A DNA stretch of 64,000 nt. Origin: Desnuesiella massiliensis (GTDB lineage Bacteria > Bacillota > Clostridia > Clostridiales > Clostridiaceae). The stretch is taken from the NCBI RefSeq assembly GCF_001403615.1, contig NZ_LN879451.1, positions 1-64,000 of the forward strand, written 5' to 3'. Position numbers and translations under genes: made by a program. Each line of letters opens with the position of its first letter. Within the stretch, counting starts at the first letter, position 1. Positions 47,605-55,867 of the stretch are shown here, piece by piece. A model generated the notes under the pieces. It saw only the letters and a program-made list of their open reading frames with translations, was not told the origin of the DNA and did not search any database.

Positions 47605-47758
47605 ATCTATTATAATATCATATTATATCATAGTTTCCATTTTATCAAAGACCTTTTCACCTTTTATAAAAATACTAAGGAATTTATTTCAGAATTAAGT
47701 AGTTTTTAACCATCGATAATTATACTGTAATGCAAAATTAAAAGCAAAGCTTATGCTA

Positions 47759-47857
47759 TAGGGAAACACTACGAAGACTGAACTTATACATGTTCCAAAA
47801 TAGAATCTTCAAGTCATTATGATACATGTATAAGTCATTAGTTAAAGTTGTTCCCTA
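47759..47857 (+). mobile_element. Palindromic element family A, copy 3
   Basis: About 99 bp, TAGGGAAACACTACG ... GTTGTTCCCTA with TA at 47757-47758 and a TA on the right that is also the first TA of the following family B element. The gap tilS-spoIIE (47605-48118) is made up mostly of this, family B copy 2 and family C copy 2. Confidence 0.8.
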
Positions 47858-47961
47858 TAGGGGGATGTGAAAAAAGGCACTCTATAGGTTTCGTTACACC
47901 GTGCGTGGAACCCCACGAACGACCCGCGAAAAAGAGCACCTATGTTTTTTGCATCCTCCTG
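47858..47961 (-). mobile_element. Palindromic element family B, copy 2
   Basis: About 104 bp, ends TAGGGGGATGTGAAAAAA and TTTTTTGCATCCTCCTG, right flank TA (47962-47963). Inverted relative to copies 1 and 3. It abuts family A copy 3 just as copy 1 abuts A copy 1, but with opposite orientation, so the two pairs arose independently. Confidence 0.8.
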
Positions 47962-48003
47962 TATTTAGCAATAAGTTTTGCCTTTAAACTGATACCTTTC
48001 ATT

Positions 48004-48070
48004 AAGCATCTCCCAAAAATAACTAGTCAGCCTACTAAAATCTTAGATTTGCTATTTTTTATGATGCTTT
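48004..48070. mobile_element. Palindromic element family C, copy 2 (short)
   Basis: AAGCATCTCCCAAAAATAAC at left and CTATTTTTTATGATGCTT at right match the ends of the 32403-32560 copy, but the interior is reduced to about 30 bases: an internally deleted derivative. Confidence 0.6.
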
Positions 48071-48118
48071 ATATATTTTTTCTATAGCATAAGGGAAGAT
48101 TTTTAGACATCCTAATGT

Positions 48119-50494
48119 CTAATATAGACTATATACCTTAGAGACAACTATAGTCATATCATCTTTTATCTTTCCCCCGCTAATTTCTTTAGCTTTATCT
48201 AATATATCATATACCAATTCCTTTGGATTATTACAATCTGTAGTGGCTAAATACTTACTGAGCCATTCATTATTATAATCGTTGCAGCAATCTAATACTC
48301 CATCGCTAACAGTTACAACGATATCCCCATTTTTTACCTTCTTTTCAATTATCTCTATATCGACCTTATCCAAAACTCCTATGGGCAATGTTTTAGATTT
48401 TATTATTTCTATTTTATCTCCTCTCTTTACAAAACTCTCCACTGCCCCTACCTTCATAAAAGCCACATCCCCTGAATAAAGATCCACGGTATTTAAATCT
48501 AAGGTAGAGAATTTTTCATTTTCCGAAAATTTTAGCGTCATAATAGAATTTACTGTATTTATAGCTGTTAGTTTGCTAAAGCCTGCATTAGTGAATTTTT
48601 CAATGAGCTCTACCGCTGCTCTGCTCTCTTCTCCCGCTTGAGGTCCTGAACCCATTCCATCACTTATTATAGTCATATAAGTACCGTCCTTTAACTTTCC
48701 AAAACTGTAGCTATCCCCATTATATTGCTCTCCATCCTTGCATACTCTGGCAACATAAGATGCCATATGATACTTGGGAGCTTCCTCAAAAGTTACACTG
48801 CATATTTTAGTATCTGGATTTATAACACATCCCTCATCGCTAATGCACATTACTTTTTTTGTAGACTCATTTATTAAAGGCAGTATTTCTTTTACGCATC
48901 GCTGCCTACCACCACAAGCCTCTAGGGATAGTTTGATCACCAGTCTCTTATTTCTATCATCATAACATAGAAGATCACAAATCTTTATATTGCTCTTATT
49001 TAATATTCTTCTTATATTTCTTTCCATTTCATTATTTATACTTATATCTGCACTAAAATCCTCAACTATTTCCTCTATAGTAGAAGCCATGTTATTTATC
49101 TGGGATGCTAGAATTTGTCTTCCTTCACTGAGCCTATTTCTCCACATTTCACTTATAATATAATTATTTACTATCTCTTCAGTATTCTTTATGAGAGAAG
49201 TTCTCTTTACACACTTTCTCTCTATTTCTGCAGGTATTTTTGCTCTGCTCTCTTGATAATTTTGAATAAGCTCTGAAAAAGAGGCATAAGTATAATGCAT
49301 TTCTCTTTTCCAACATATACTTTTCATATCACAGCCACTACATACTCTATCAGCTAAATTCTCAATAAGAGCGCTACTTTTAGTTTTAATAAGCAGCTTA
49401 TCATTATCTACAAGGGTATTTAATATATTAGACATATTAGTTAAAACCTCTGAAAAGTTACTAAGTCTTTCTGTTAAAATATTTTTAATCTTATATATGT
49501 AACTTTCATTGGTGATCTCCTGCTTCTTCTCCCAATCCAATTCCATAGATAGCTTATGATATAATCTTTGAGGTATAGCTAAAAATATGACAAAAGTTAT
49601 CAAGCCTTCTATTACTTTAAATTCTTCCCCATTGCTTCCATAAAGCTTTAATAGTGAAAACACTATAATATAAGCTAAAGCACTGATCCACTTACCCGTT
49701 TCCTTAAATAGTCCGCACATTAATCCACATACTCCATATACACCTATAAACATAGTAATATTCTTTGAAGCGATTCCAACAATAAGTCCCATGGCCACCC
49801 CTGTAGCCGCTCCAGTACTGCATCCATTTACATAACCAATTATTATAACAAAAGCTAGAGCTAAAATATTTGTTAAGCTTATACCTTTTATAGCTATACC
49901 CCAGGTGCCTGATATAACCAAGGAACCCACTATAGCCATACTTATAATTTCTTCATTAGTGAATAAATGTTTTGTTTTTATATCATTTGAGCATGTTATA
50001 GCATAATCCATAATATAATATATTGGGAATATGCAAGCAATTTGAAAAAAGCTAGAAAATAAGTTTATCCCTAAAGATAATTTATCAATGAAAAATCTAT
50101 AGGCAATCATCTCCATGAAAAGCACAAAATATAAAACAGCTATTTTACTTCTCTTGCTACTTATTTTTTCAGTTATATATCCATATATAGTCACTGTAAA
50201 AACCATAGTTAAATATAAAGGAGTATTCTCTAGTCTGTAATAAAGAGACAGATATCCGATTAAGGCTCCACAGCCTACAGCCAGAGGAATTTTTTCTTCC
50301 TTATGGTTCATCACAGCTATAATAAATGCTAAGCCAAAAGGCGCCATATTATTTATCATTATCACTCTACTTATAAAAAGTGCTGCTACAAAGTAAAGTA
50401 TAACTCTTATAGGCGATATAGGTATTTCCTTATTTTTATCTTGCACCTTCTCCTTTGCTCTTTGATAAGTTAAAACCTCTGCACCGTATTGCAT
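48119..50494 (-). CDS. spoIIE: Stage II sporulation protein E, membrane serine phosphatase
   Basis: Dephosphorylates SpoIIAA to release sigma-F in the forespore. The 791 residues contain about ten N-terminal membrane helices (up to about 310), a central regulatory region, and a C-terminal PP2C-type phosphatase with GDSYSFGKLKDGTYMTIISDGMGSGPQAGEES (Asp residues for Mn) and VVTVSDGVLDC. A cysteine cluster (CSGCDMKSICWKR, about 384-396) is also seen in other clostridial SpoIIE. ATG with GGGAGG. Flanked by tRNAs upstream as in Bacillus. Confidence 0.97.
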   Translation of the reverse strand: MQYGAEVLTYQRAKEKVQDKNKEIPISPIRVILYFVAALFISRVIMINNMAPFGLAFIIAVMNHKEEKIPLAVGCGALIGYLSLYYRLENTPLYLTMVFTVTIYGYITEKISSKRSKIAVLYFVLFMEMIAYRFFIDKLSLGINLFSSFFQIACIFPIYYIMDYAITCSNDIKTKHLFTNEEIISMAIVGSLVISGTWGIAIKGISLTNILALAFVIIIGYVNGCSTGAATGVAMGLIVGIASKNITMFIGVYGVCGLMCGLFKETGKWISALAYIIVFSLLKLYGSNGEEFKVIEGLITFVIFLAIPQRLYHKLSMELDWEKKQEITNESYIYKIKNILTERLSNFSEVLTNMSNILNTLVDNDKLLIKTKSSALIENLADRVCSGCDMKSICWKREMHYTYASFSELIQNYQESRAKIPAEIERKCVKRTSLIKNTEEIVNNYIISEMWRNRLSEGRQILASQINNMASTIEEIVEDFSADISINNEMERNIRRILNKSNIKICDLLCYDDRNKRLVIKLSLEACGGRQRCVKEILPLINESTKKVMCISDEGCVINPDTKICSVTFEEAPKYHMASYVARVCKDGEQYNGDSYSFGKLKDGTYMTIISDGMGSGPQAGEESRAAVELIEKFTNAGFSKLTAINTVNSIMTLKFSENEKFSTLDLNTVDLYSGDVAFMKVGAVESFVKRGDKIEIIKSKTLPIGVLDKVDIEIIEKKVKNGDIVVTVSDGVLDCCNDYNNEWLSKYLATTDCNNPKELVYDILDKAKEISGGKIKDDMTIVVSKVYSLY

Positions 50495-50702
50495 TATAAT
50501 TCCTCCCTAGATCCTTATTAATTCATTAAAAAGTATTATTACTATTTATAAGTTAGTTACATTATAGCAAAGGTCTCTGGAAATTAATGTCACTTAGTGC
50601 TTTCAGTTTTAACTTTTAACGGACATAAATTTATAAATTTTCATTGTTACTACAAAAAATAAACATGTTTTAAAATCTATATTTATTAATATCAATTATT
50701 CT

Positions 50703-50852
50703 TTATCCACACTATTAACAAGATATCCACAATATATATGTATATTAAAATTGTAAACACATATATATTGTGGATATCTTGTTCTATTAATATTTATATA
50801 TCTATTATTTAATTGTCGCTAGAAAAAAAAACATTGAAGAATTTGTGGATAA
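50703..50852. promoter_or_regulatory. DnaA-box cluster around a perfect 25-bp inverted repeat
   Basis: TTATCCACA at 50703-50711 (plus) and at 50844-50852 (minus) are perfect DnaA boxes; ATATCCACA at 50723-50731 (plus) and 50769-50777 (minus) have one mismatch. The inner two are inside inverted arms AACAAGATATCCACAATATA... (50717-50741 and 50759-50783), 25 bases each with a 17-base loop. The 480-base spoIIE-tRNA gap holds nothing else apart from the tRNA terminator. Confidence 0.55.
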
Positions 50853-50943
50853 AAAATAGTAATATTTCAAGATATACCATAAAATTAATCTTTATGTCAG
50901 ACTCTATTATGTTATGGATTTTTTTATATTTTAGAGAACAACA

Positions 50944-50972
50944 AAAGCTCATGATTTAAAATCATGAGCTTA
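50944..50972 (-). terminator. Terminator of the tRNA cluster
   Basis: Minus-strand AAGCTCATGATTT/AAATCATGAGCTT stem followed by TTGTTG, just past the last tRNA. Confidence 0.85.
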
Positions 50973-50974
50973 TC

Positions 50975-51051
50975 TGGTAGCGGAAATAGGACTTGAACCT
51001 ACGACACTTCGGGTATGAACCGAATGCTCTAGCCAGCTGAGCTATTCCGCC
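50975..51051 (-). tRNA. tRNA-Met (CAU), elongator, copy 2
   Basis: GGCGGAA / TTCCGCT acceptor, anticodon CAT in GGTTCATACC, T-loop GGTTCAAGTCC, encoded CCA. Identical to the copy at 51280-51356. A modified-C tRNA-Ile is less likely because the acceptor and D-arm match clostridial elongator Met. Confidence 0.93.
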
Positions 51052-51065
51052 ATATTATCATATTT

Positions 51066-51141
<76 letters not shown>

Positions 51142-51150
51142 ATATTAAAA

Positions 51151-51239
51151 TGGTGCTGGAGACCGGAATCGAACCGGTACGGTGTTTAAGCACCGCAGGA
51201 TTTTAAGTCCTGTGCGTCTGCCAGTTCCGCCACTCCAGC
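51151..51239 (-). tRNA. tRNA-Leu (UAA), copy 2
   Basis: Class II tRNA with long variable arm (GCGGTGCTTAAACACCGT), acceptor GCTGGAG/CTCCAGC, anticodon TAA in the loop CTTAAAA, CCA encoded. Same as 51454-51542. Confidence 0.96.
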
Positions 51240-51279
51240 ACGTTTCTAAATGAAACATGTATGTATTAAATTAGGGTAA

Positions 51280-51356
51280 TGGTAGCGGAAATAGGACTTG
51301 AACCTACGACACTTCGGGTATGAACCGAATGCTCTAGCCAGCTGAGCTATTCCGCC
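51280..51356 (-). tRNA. tRNA-Met (CAU), elongator, copy 1
   Basis: Same sequence as 50975-51051; last tRNA of the promoter-proximal unit of the tandem Leu-fMet-Met duplication. Confidence 0.93.
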
Positions 51357-51370
51357 ATATTATTATATTT

Positions 51371-51446
<76 letters not shown>

Positions 51447-51453
51447 ATATTGA

Positions 51454-51542
51454 TGGTGCTGGAGACCGGAATCGAACCGGTACGGTGTTTAAGCACCGCA
51501 GGATTTTAAGTCCTGTGCGTCTGCCAGTTCCGCCACTCCAGC
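51454..51542 (-). tRNA. tRNA-Leu (UAA), copy 1
   Basis: Long variable arm and TAA anticodon as in the copy at 51151-51239; first tRNA of the transcript. Confidence 0.96.
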
Positions 51543-51582
51543 ACATTTGCTTTGTAGTCACCATCTCGTGACGACATAGTTT

Positions 51583-51611
51583 ATTATATAGTATACCTAA
51601 AACATTGTCAA
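51583..51611 (-). promoter_or_regulatory. Promoter of the tRNA cluster
   Basis: TTGACA (51606-51611), 17-base spacer, TATAAT (51583-51588): a consensus vegetative promoter about 40 bases before the first tRNA-Leu. Confidence 0.9.
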
Positions 51612-51684
51612 CATATTTAATTAAAAATTTTTAAGTTTTTTCACTCTATGGCGAAGCCCTCATTAAAGCTTGCTTTACTCAATA

Positions 51685-51784
51685 TAGAGAAACAAGTTCA
51701 ACTATTAACTTATACATTCCTCATAATAACTTAAAGATGTCATTTTGAAATATGTATAAATTAAGTTTTCGTAGTGTTTATCTA
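51685..51784 (-). mobile_element. Palindromic element family A, copy 4 (inverted)
   Basis: About 100 bp, ends TAGAGAAACAA and GTGTTTATCTA, TA on both sides (51683-51684, 51785-51786). Read in reverse complement it aligns along its length with copies 1-3. It lies between the yabR terminator and the tRNA promoter. Confidence 0.8.
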
Positions 51785-51810
51785 TAAAACCCTATGCGAA
51801 AGCATAGGGC
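51785..51810 (-). terminator. Terminator of the divIC-yabR region
   Basis: Minus-strand CCCTATGC-TTTC-GCATAGGG followed by TTTT, about 25 bases past the yabR stop codon; its T-run merges into the family A repeat. Confidence 0.75.
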
Positions 51811-51832
51811 AAATTTATATCAATTCTCAATA

Positions 51833-52240
51833 TTAACCAAAACTTCTTCTACTTCCTCTTCCTTTTGAGTCCTGGTGTTTCTTTATGTCTTGGAATTTTT
51901 CTTCACTATCTTTCATGAATTTTGACATCATATCATCAAAATTATTTGAATTACTCTTGCCTCTTTCAGAAGACCAATCTATCTCTGCTGGTCTTACTGA
52001 TTTTTTTTGAATATTTGCTTGCTTTATGGATAAACTTATTTTTCCATTGTCATCTATAGAAATTACCTTTACTTTTACTTTATCCTGCTCTTTTAAATGC
52101 TGTCTTATATCCTTTACGAAAGTATCGGCTACTTCTGAGATATGGACTAAACCTGTTTTCCCTTCTATCTCTACAAATGCACCAAAGTTTGTAATGTTAA
52201 CCACTGTACCTTCTAAAATGTTTCCTGCCATTAAGGTCAT
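51833..52240 (-). CDS. yabR: S1 RNA-binding domain protein (YabR-like)
   Basis: A 135-residue protein with one S1 domain at the N-terminus (GNILEGTVVNITNFGAFVEIEGKTGLVHISEVADTFVKDI, about 5-45, up to about 75) and a polar, basic C-terminal tail. Related to the polynucleotide phosphorylase S1 domain; likely binds RNA or ribosomes. Position between divIC and tRNA-spoIIE matches B. subtilis yabR. ATG with AAGGAGG at about ten bases. Confidence 0.92.
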   Translation of the reverse strand: MTLMAGNILEGTVVNITNFGAFVEIEGKTGLVHISEVADTFVKDIRQHLKEQDKVKVKVISIDDNGKISLSIKQANIQKKSVRPAEIDWSSERGKSNSNNFDDMMSKFMKDSEEKFQDIKKHQDSKGRGSRRSFG

Positions 52241-52350
52241 ATTAAAAAGACTCCTCCTTAAATAAATTAATAGTTATATGTTATATCTATAGATAGTTAA
52301 ATTTATTATTTTAAATTCATCTATCTAAAAATAGCTATAATAAAAATAAA

Positions 52351-52623
52351 TTATTTCTTACTATCTATTACAGGAGTCTCTCCCGGTTTTACATAGCCTA
52401 ATCTTTCTCTTGATAGCTTTTCTGAATAAAGATCAGTTTTTGATAAGTTAACCTCATCCTGTAACTTTTGATTTTTTTGCTTTATTGCTTCTAGTTCTAT
52501 ATTGGTTTTCCTAAGGTCTTCGTTTATCCTTTTCATTTTGAATCGTTGGTCAACAAAACTAAAGATGCAATAGAATACTATCATAGATATGACTAAATTT
52601 TTAAGGGTTAATTTTCGCTTCAT
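52351..52623 (-). CDS. divIC: Septum formation initiator DivIC/FtsB family
   Basis: A 90-residue division protein: one membrane helix (about 9-24) followed by a coiled coil (about 30-65, NEDLRKTNIELEAIKQKNQKL) and ERLGYVKPGETP, the conserved DivIC end. It joins FtsL and DivIB in the divisome. ATG with AAGGGA. It follows yabQ in the same order as Bacillus. Confidence 0.93.
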   Translation of the reverse strand: MKRKLTLKNLVISMIVFYCIFSFVDQRFKMKRINEDLRKTNIELEAIKQKNQKLQDEVNLSKTDLYSEKLSRERLGYVKPGETPVIDSKK

Positions 52624-52711
52624 ATCTTTAGTCCCTTCCGAAATATTATAAAATAATTTATTCTATATGTCTATTTTAATTTCTATTTCAATTTTATTCA
52701 AGCTATTTTTA

Positions 52712-53104
52712 TTATGATTTTTCCTTGTTTTTATTGTAAAAAAGTAATTTTATAGGATATGATATAAAATTAAACAATACTCTTATGATTTTATTAGAAG
52801 TTCTTAGTATAGTATATTGAAATTTTAAAAAATGGCGACTTATTAAAGCTAAATACATATATATTCCTATAGCTATGTATATATACACATAAACCCCTAC
52901 AAAAGCGTTATTATTGTAGAGAAGAAATATAAAAATTATTAAAGAGCATAATATCCAAAAGAGAATGTCCTGTATTATTACTAAGATTTTATTAGTGCTT
53001 AGCCCTCTAAATATTCTATAGCAATCAAATAATACTCCTGTTATTACTCCTGCTAACAAGCTAAAAAAAATAATTTTAAATTGTAATAAAAGTGATAATA
53101 TCAT
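52712..53104 (-). CDS. yabQ: Spore cortex biosynthesis protein YabQ
   Basis: A 130-residue membrane protein with about four helices; the N-terminus LLAGVITGVLFDCYRIFRG is the YabQ signature, a mother-cell membrane protein needed for cortex in Bacillus. The C-terminal part is basic. ATG with AGAGG. Sixteen bases after yabP, so the pair is co-transcribed, in other species from a sigma-E promoter; I did not find a clear sigma-E site. Confidence 0.9.
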   Translation of the reverse strand: MILSLLLQFKIIFFSLLAGVITGVLFDCYRIFRGLSTNKILVIIQDILFWILCSLIIFIFLLYNNNAFVGVYVYIYIAIGIYMYLALISRHFLKFQYTILRTSNKIIRVLFNFISYPIKLLFYNKNKEKS

Positions 53105-53120
53105 ATATACCTCTTTCTAA

Positions 53121-53414
53121 CTATTTAAACAGCTTAGTTATTAGGCTCTCTTTTTCTTTCTTAGCTTCCGCTGATGAGTAAATACAGGAATCTATGGCTC
53201 CAACTATGATTACATCTCCATTTTGCACATCTAGTTTATTCATTTTAAGGCTCTGCCCTTTTATCGTTAACATCCCTTGGTTTGTATTTAGAAGAATTTT
53301 ACTTTCATCAAAACTAAATACCTCTATTACACCTGTTAAGGATAACTTCTTTCTGCTCTCCAATACTAAAGTACTTTTCTTTTCTTCTATTTTTAAATCT
53401 TTTTTCAATTCCAT
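53121..53414 (-). CDS. yabP: Sporulation protein YabP
   Basis: A 97-residue soluble protein of the YabP/YqfC family (SRKKLSLTGVIEVFSFDESKILLNTNQGMLTIKG ... LNKLDVQNGDV), required with YabQ for cortex assembly. ATG with GGAGG. Gap of 69 bases to rqcP. Confidence 0.93.
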   Translation of the reverse strand: MELKKDLKIEEKKSTLVLESRKKLSLTGVIEVFSFDESKILLNTNQGMLTIKGQSLKMNKLDVQNGDVIIVGAIDSCIYSSAEAKKEKESLITKLFK

Positions 53415-53483
53415 AAATATAACCTCCTACTACGTTTCTCTACAATATATGAGGTAGGCTTGTTATATATTACATTATAAACT

Positions 53484-53747
53484 TTATTCTTCTGTATCTT
53501 CTTCGCCTAAAAGTATTTCATACATATTTTTTGCATCTTCTTTTTTTACATGTTCAGATATACTAGTTATCCCAGCTTTTAAAAATTTAGAAGCAAAAGC
53601 TATTTCAATAATATCTCCTTCTTTAACCTCTGTGCTTGGCTTTGCTACTTTTCCATTTATAGATACCCTTCCATTTTCACAAGCTTCTTTTGCTACAGTT
53701 CTTCTTTTAATTATTCTTGATACCTTTAAATATTTATCTAATCTCAT
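53484..53747 (-). CDS. rqcP: S4-domain RNA-binding protein RqcP (YabO/Hsp15-like)
   Basis: An S4 domain protein (MRLDKYLKVSRIIKRRTVAKEACENGRVSINGKVAKPS). In Bacillus, RqcP (YabO) binds the 50S subunit with RqcH in alanine tailing of stalled chains. The ATG at 53745-53747 follows GGGGG; an in-frame ATG at 53777 lies before the ribosome site and is not used. About 87 residues, normal length. The C-terminal tail is acidic. Confidence 0.92.
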   Translation of the reverse strand: MRLDKYLKVSRIIKRRTVAKEACENGRVSINGKVAKPSTEVKEGDIIEIAFASKFLKAGITSISEHVKKEDAKNMYEILLGEEDTEE

Positions 53748-53791
53748 AAGTATTCCCCCTACAAATTTATAATTCATAAAAACTATATGTA

Positions 53792-53818
53792 TAAAAAAAA
53801 CCCGAGATGCCCCGGGTA
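53792..53818 (-). terminator. Terminator of the HU gene
   Basis: Minus-strand CCCGGGGCATCTCGGG followed by eight T, just past the HU stop codon. Confidence 0.92.
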
Positions 53819-53828
53819 TTTAAATTAA

Positions 53829-54104
53829 TTATTTGCTTACTCTGTCTTTGAACTCTTTTCCTGCTTTGAAAACTGGAACTTTTGTTGCAGGTATAGTTAT
53901 TGGCTCTTTAGTTCTTGGGTTTCTTCCTTCTCTTGCAGCTCTTTCTCTAGTTTCGAAAGTTCCAAATCCAACTAATTGAACCTTTTCTCCTTTTTCTAGA
54001 GCTTCTTCAACACTTTCTATAAATGCTTTTAAAGCTGCTTCTGCATCTTTTTTTGTTAATTTGCTTTTTTCAGCCATGCTTGATATTAATTCTGCTTTGT
54101 TCAC
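53829..54104 (-). CDS. hup: HU family DNA-binding protein
   Basis: Nucleoid protein of 91 residues. Helical N-terminus NKAELISSMAEKSKLTKKDAEAAL, then GEKVQLVGFGTFETRERAAREGRNPRT with the beta arm and PAFKAGK-like end (VPVFKAGKEFKD). Start is GTG (54102-54104) with GGAGG. The 267-base region upstream (54105-54371) is AT-rich and must hold its promoter, which I cannot fix precisely. Confidence 0.97.
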   Translation of the reverse strand: MNKAELISSMAEKSKLTKKDAEAALKAFIESVEEALEKGEKVQLVGFGTFETRERAAREGRNPRTKEPITIPATKVPVFKAGKEFKDRVSK

Positions 54105-54371
54105 TTTTTTATTCCTCCTTAAATATTAGAGTATAGATTATTAAATTATACAACAAGTAATTTACTTATTACATAATTACATCCTCTATATTTGTTTATT
54201 TACTACATTACCATATTATATATCCATTTATTTTTCTAGTCTATACCTTAATGTAAAATATTCTTATTTTTAAGATATATAATTGTGTAAATATAGCGTA
54301 AAGCTTTATAAAGCTTTATATTGTATAAGTCTTATATATTCTTCAAAAACTAAGAAAATCCTTCTTTTGCC

Positions 54372-55826
54372 CTAAGATTTTTCAGTTTTTTTTGATATAT
54401 TCCATATTTCATCCATTTCTTCCAAAGTCATCCGACATAAGTCCTTGCCACTTTTCTTTGCAAACTCTTCTATGTAGTTAAATCTGCTGATGAATTTTTC
54501 ATTAGTACTATTTAGTGCTTCTTCTGGGCTTATATTCAAAAACCTTGCTACATTTACACAGGCAAATAATAAATCACCTATTTCTTCTAGTATTTTTGCC
54601 TTATTTTCTCCTTTATATACATCCTTTACCTCATTAAACTCTTCTAAAATCTTATTCATAGCATCTTCTACATTGTCCCAGTCAAATCCTACCTTTTTCG
54701 CCTTATTTTGAATCTTCTCAGCTCGTAACATAGCAGGCAAGGACTTGGCTATACTTCTCATCTCTTCAGTTAGACTTTCTATACCTTTTTCTTTTTTCTT
54801 TATATTATCCCAATTTTCTAATACTTCCTCCGAGTTCTTTACAGTCTTTTCTCCAAAAACATGAGGATGTCTTAGTATCATTTTATCGCATATGGCTTTA
54901 GTAATATCCATAATATTAAAGAATCCCTCTTCTTTAGCTATAGCTGCATGAAATACTATTTGAAGAAGTACATCTCCTAGTTCTTCTATTATTTTGTTAT
55001 CTTCTTGTTCATCGATGGCTTCTATAACCTCATAGCATTCTTCTATGAGATACTTTTTTAAAGATTCATGGGTTTGCTCTCTATCCCAAGGACAACCATT
55101 TTCTCCTCTTAGGGTATCCATAATGTCTAATAAATCATTAAAATCCCTATTATTGTCTAGATCTTTAGGAATATAGATAGAAGTAAGATAGTCTATATCC
55201 TCCTGCCTATCAATCTCATAAAGAGGTATTTTTCTTATACTTTCCATGGCCTCTATGCCTGCGGCACGGACATAATAGACTTCTGTATCATCTCTATAGT
55301 ATTCAGAAAGTCTTATTTTAACCTCTGATGCTATAAAATTATCATATACTTGTGTTATAACTGTACCTATTCTCTTGTCTAGAATATGATTCTCCATATC
55401 GAAGGCATCAATAATCTTAAGACCTTCCACAGGGTCTATATCTAATGCTTCCATCATAGCATCTATAAAGCTTACAGCTGGGTAAATTTTATATTCTATA
55501 CCTTTAGCCTTGCACAAATTTATAATATTTCTAACAGATTTTTCTGCCACAAAAGGGTGTCCCGGCACTGCATATATAACTTCTTTTAGTTCCTCACATC
55601 TTGAAATTAAATCTAAGGCTATAAAATTATAAACCTCATCGAAATTGTCAAATTTGTCGTAGGCATAGTCATAGGTAGTGTAGTTTATTCCTATAGCTTT
55701 TAAATATTCTACCGTAGGATGTTTTTCTGTTCTAAAGAAAATATTTGAATTTCCCTTTAGTGCTTCTAAAGTTCCTGTAGTAAGAGCCTCCTTGGAGCCA
55801 GGCCCTAAACCTAATATTTTAATCAT
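54372..55826 (-). CDS. mazG: Fused tetrapyrrole methylase / MazG pyrophosphohydrolase (YabN)
   Basis: A 484-residue two-domain protein. The N-terminal half (1-225) is a SAM-dependent tetrapyrrole-methylase fold (ILGLGPGSKEALTTGTLEAL, YAVPGHPFVAEKSV). The C-terminal half is MazG, with GCPWDREQTHESLKKYLIEECYEVIEAI and GDVLLQIVFHA (EExxE and ExxD metal sites) and a second MazG-like repeat with EIGDLLFACVNVAR. MazG hydrolyses NTPs; the role of the methylase half is not known. The fusion is standard for Firmicutes (B. subtilis YabN). Confidence 0.95.
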   Translation of the reverse strand: MIKILGLGPGSKEALTTGTLEALKGNSNIFFRTEKHPTVEYLKAIGINYTTYDYAYDKFDNFDEVYNFIALDLISRCEELKEVIYAVPGHPFVAEKSVRNIINLCKAKGIEYKIYPAVSFIDAMMEALDIDPVEGLKIIDAFDMENHILDKRIGTVITQVYDNFIASEVKIRLSEYYRDDTEVYYVRAAGIEAMESIRKIPLYEIDRQEDIDYLTSIYIPKDLDNNRDFNDLLDIMDTLRGENGCPWDREQTHESLKKYLIEECYEVIEAIDEQEDNKIIEELGDVLLQIVFHAAIAKEEGFFNIMDITKAICDKMILRHPHVFGEKTVKNSEEVLENWDNIKKKEKGIESLTEEMRSIAKSLPAMLRAEKIQNKAKKVGFDWDNVEDAMNKILEEFNEVKDVYKGENKAKILEEIGDLLFACVNVARFLNISPEEALNSTNEKFISRFNYIEEFAKKSGKDLCRMTLEEMDEIWNISKKTEKS

Positions 55827-55867
55827 GAGCTTCTCTCCTTACTTTTTAGTCACCTGAGAACAAATAG

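Noticed and set aside
50700..50860. Chromosomal origin oriC
   Set aside because: No dnaA, dnaN or DnaA-trio/unwinding region is adjacent; synteny puts oriC to the right of the window. Only a DnaA-box cluster is claimed.
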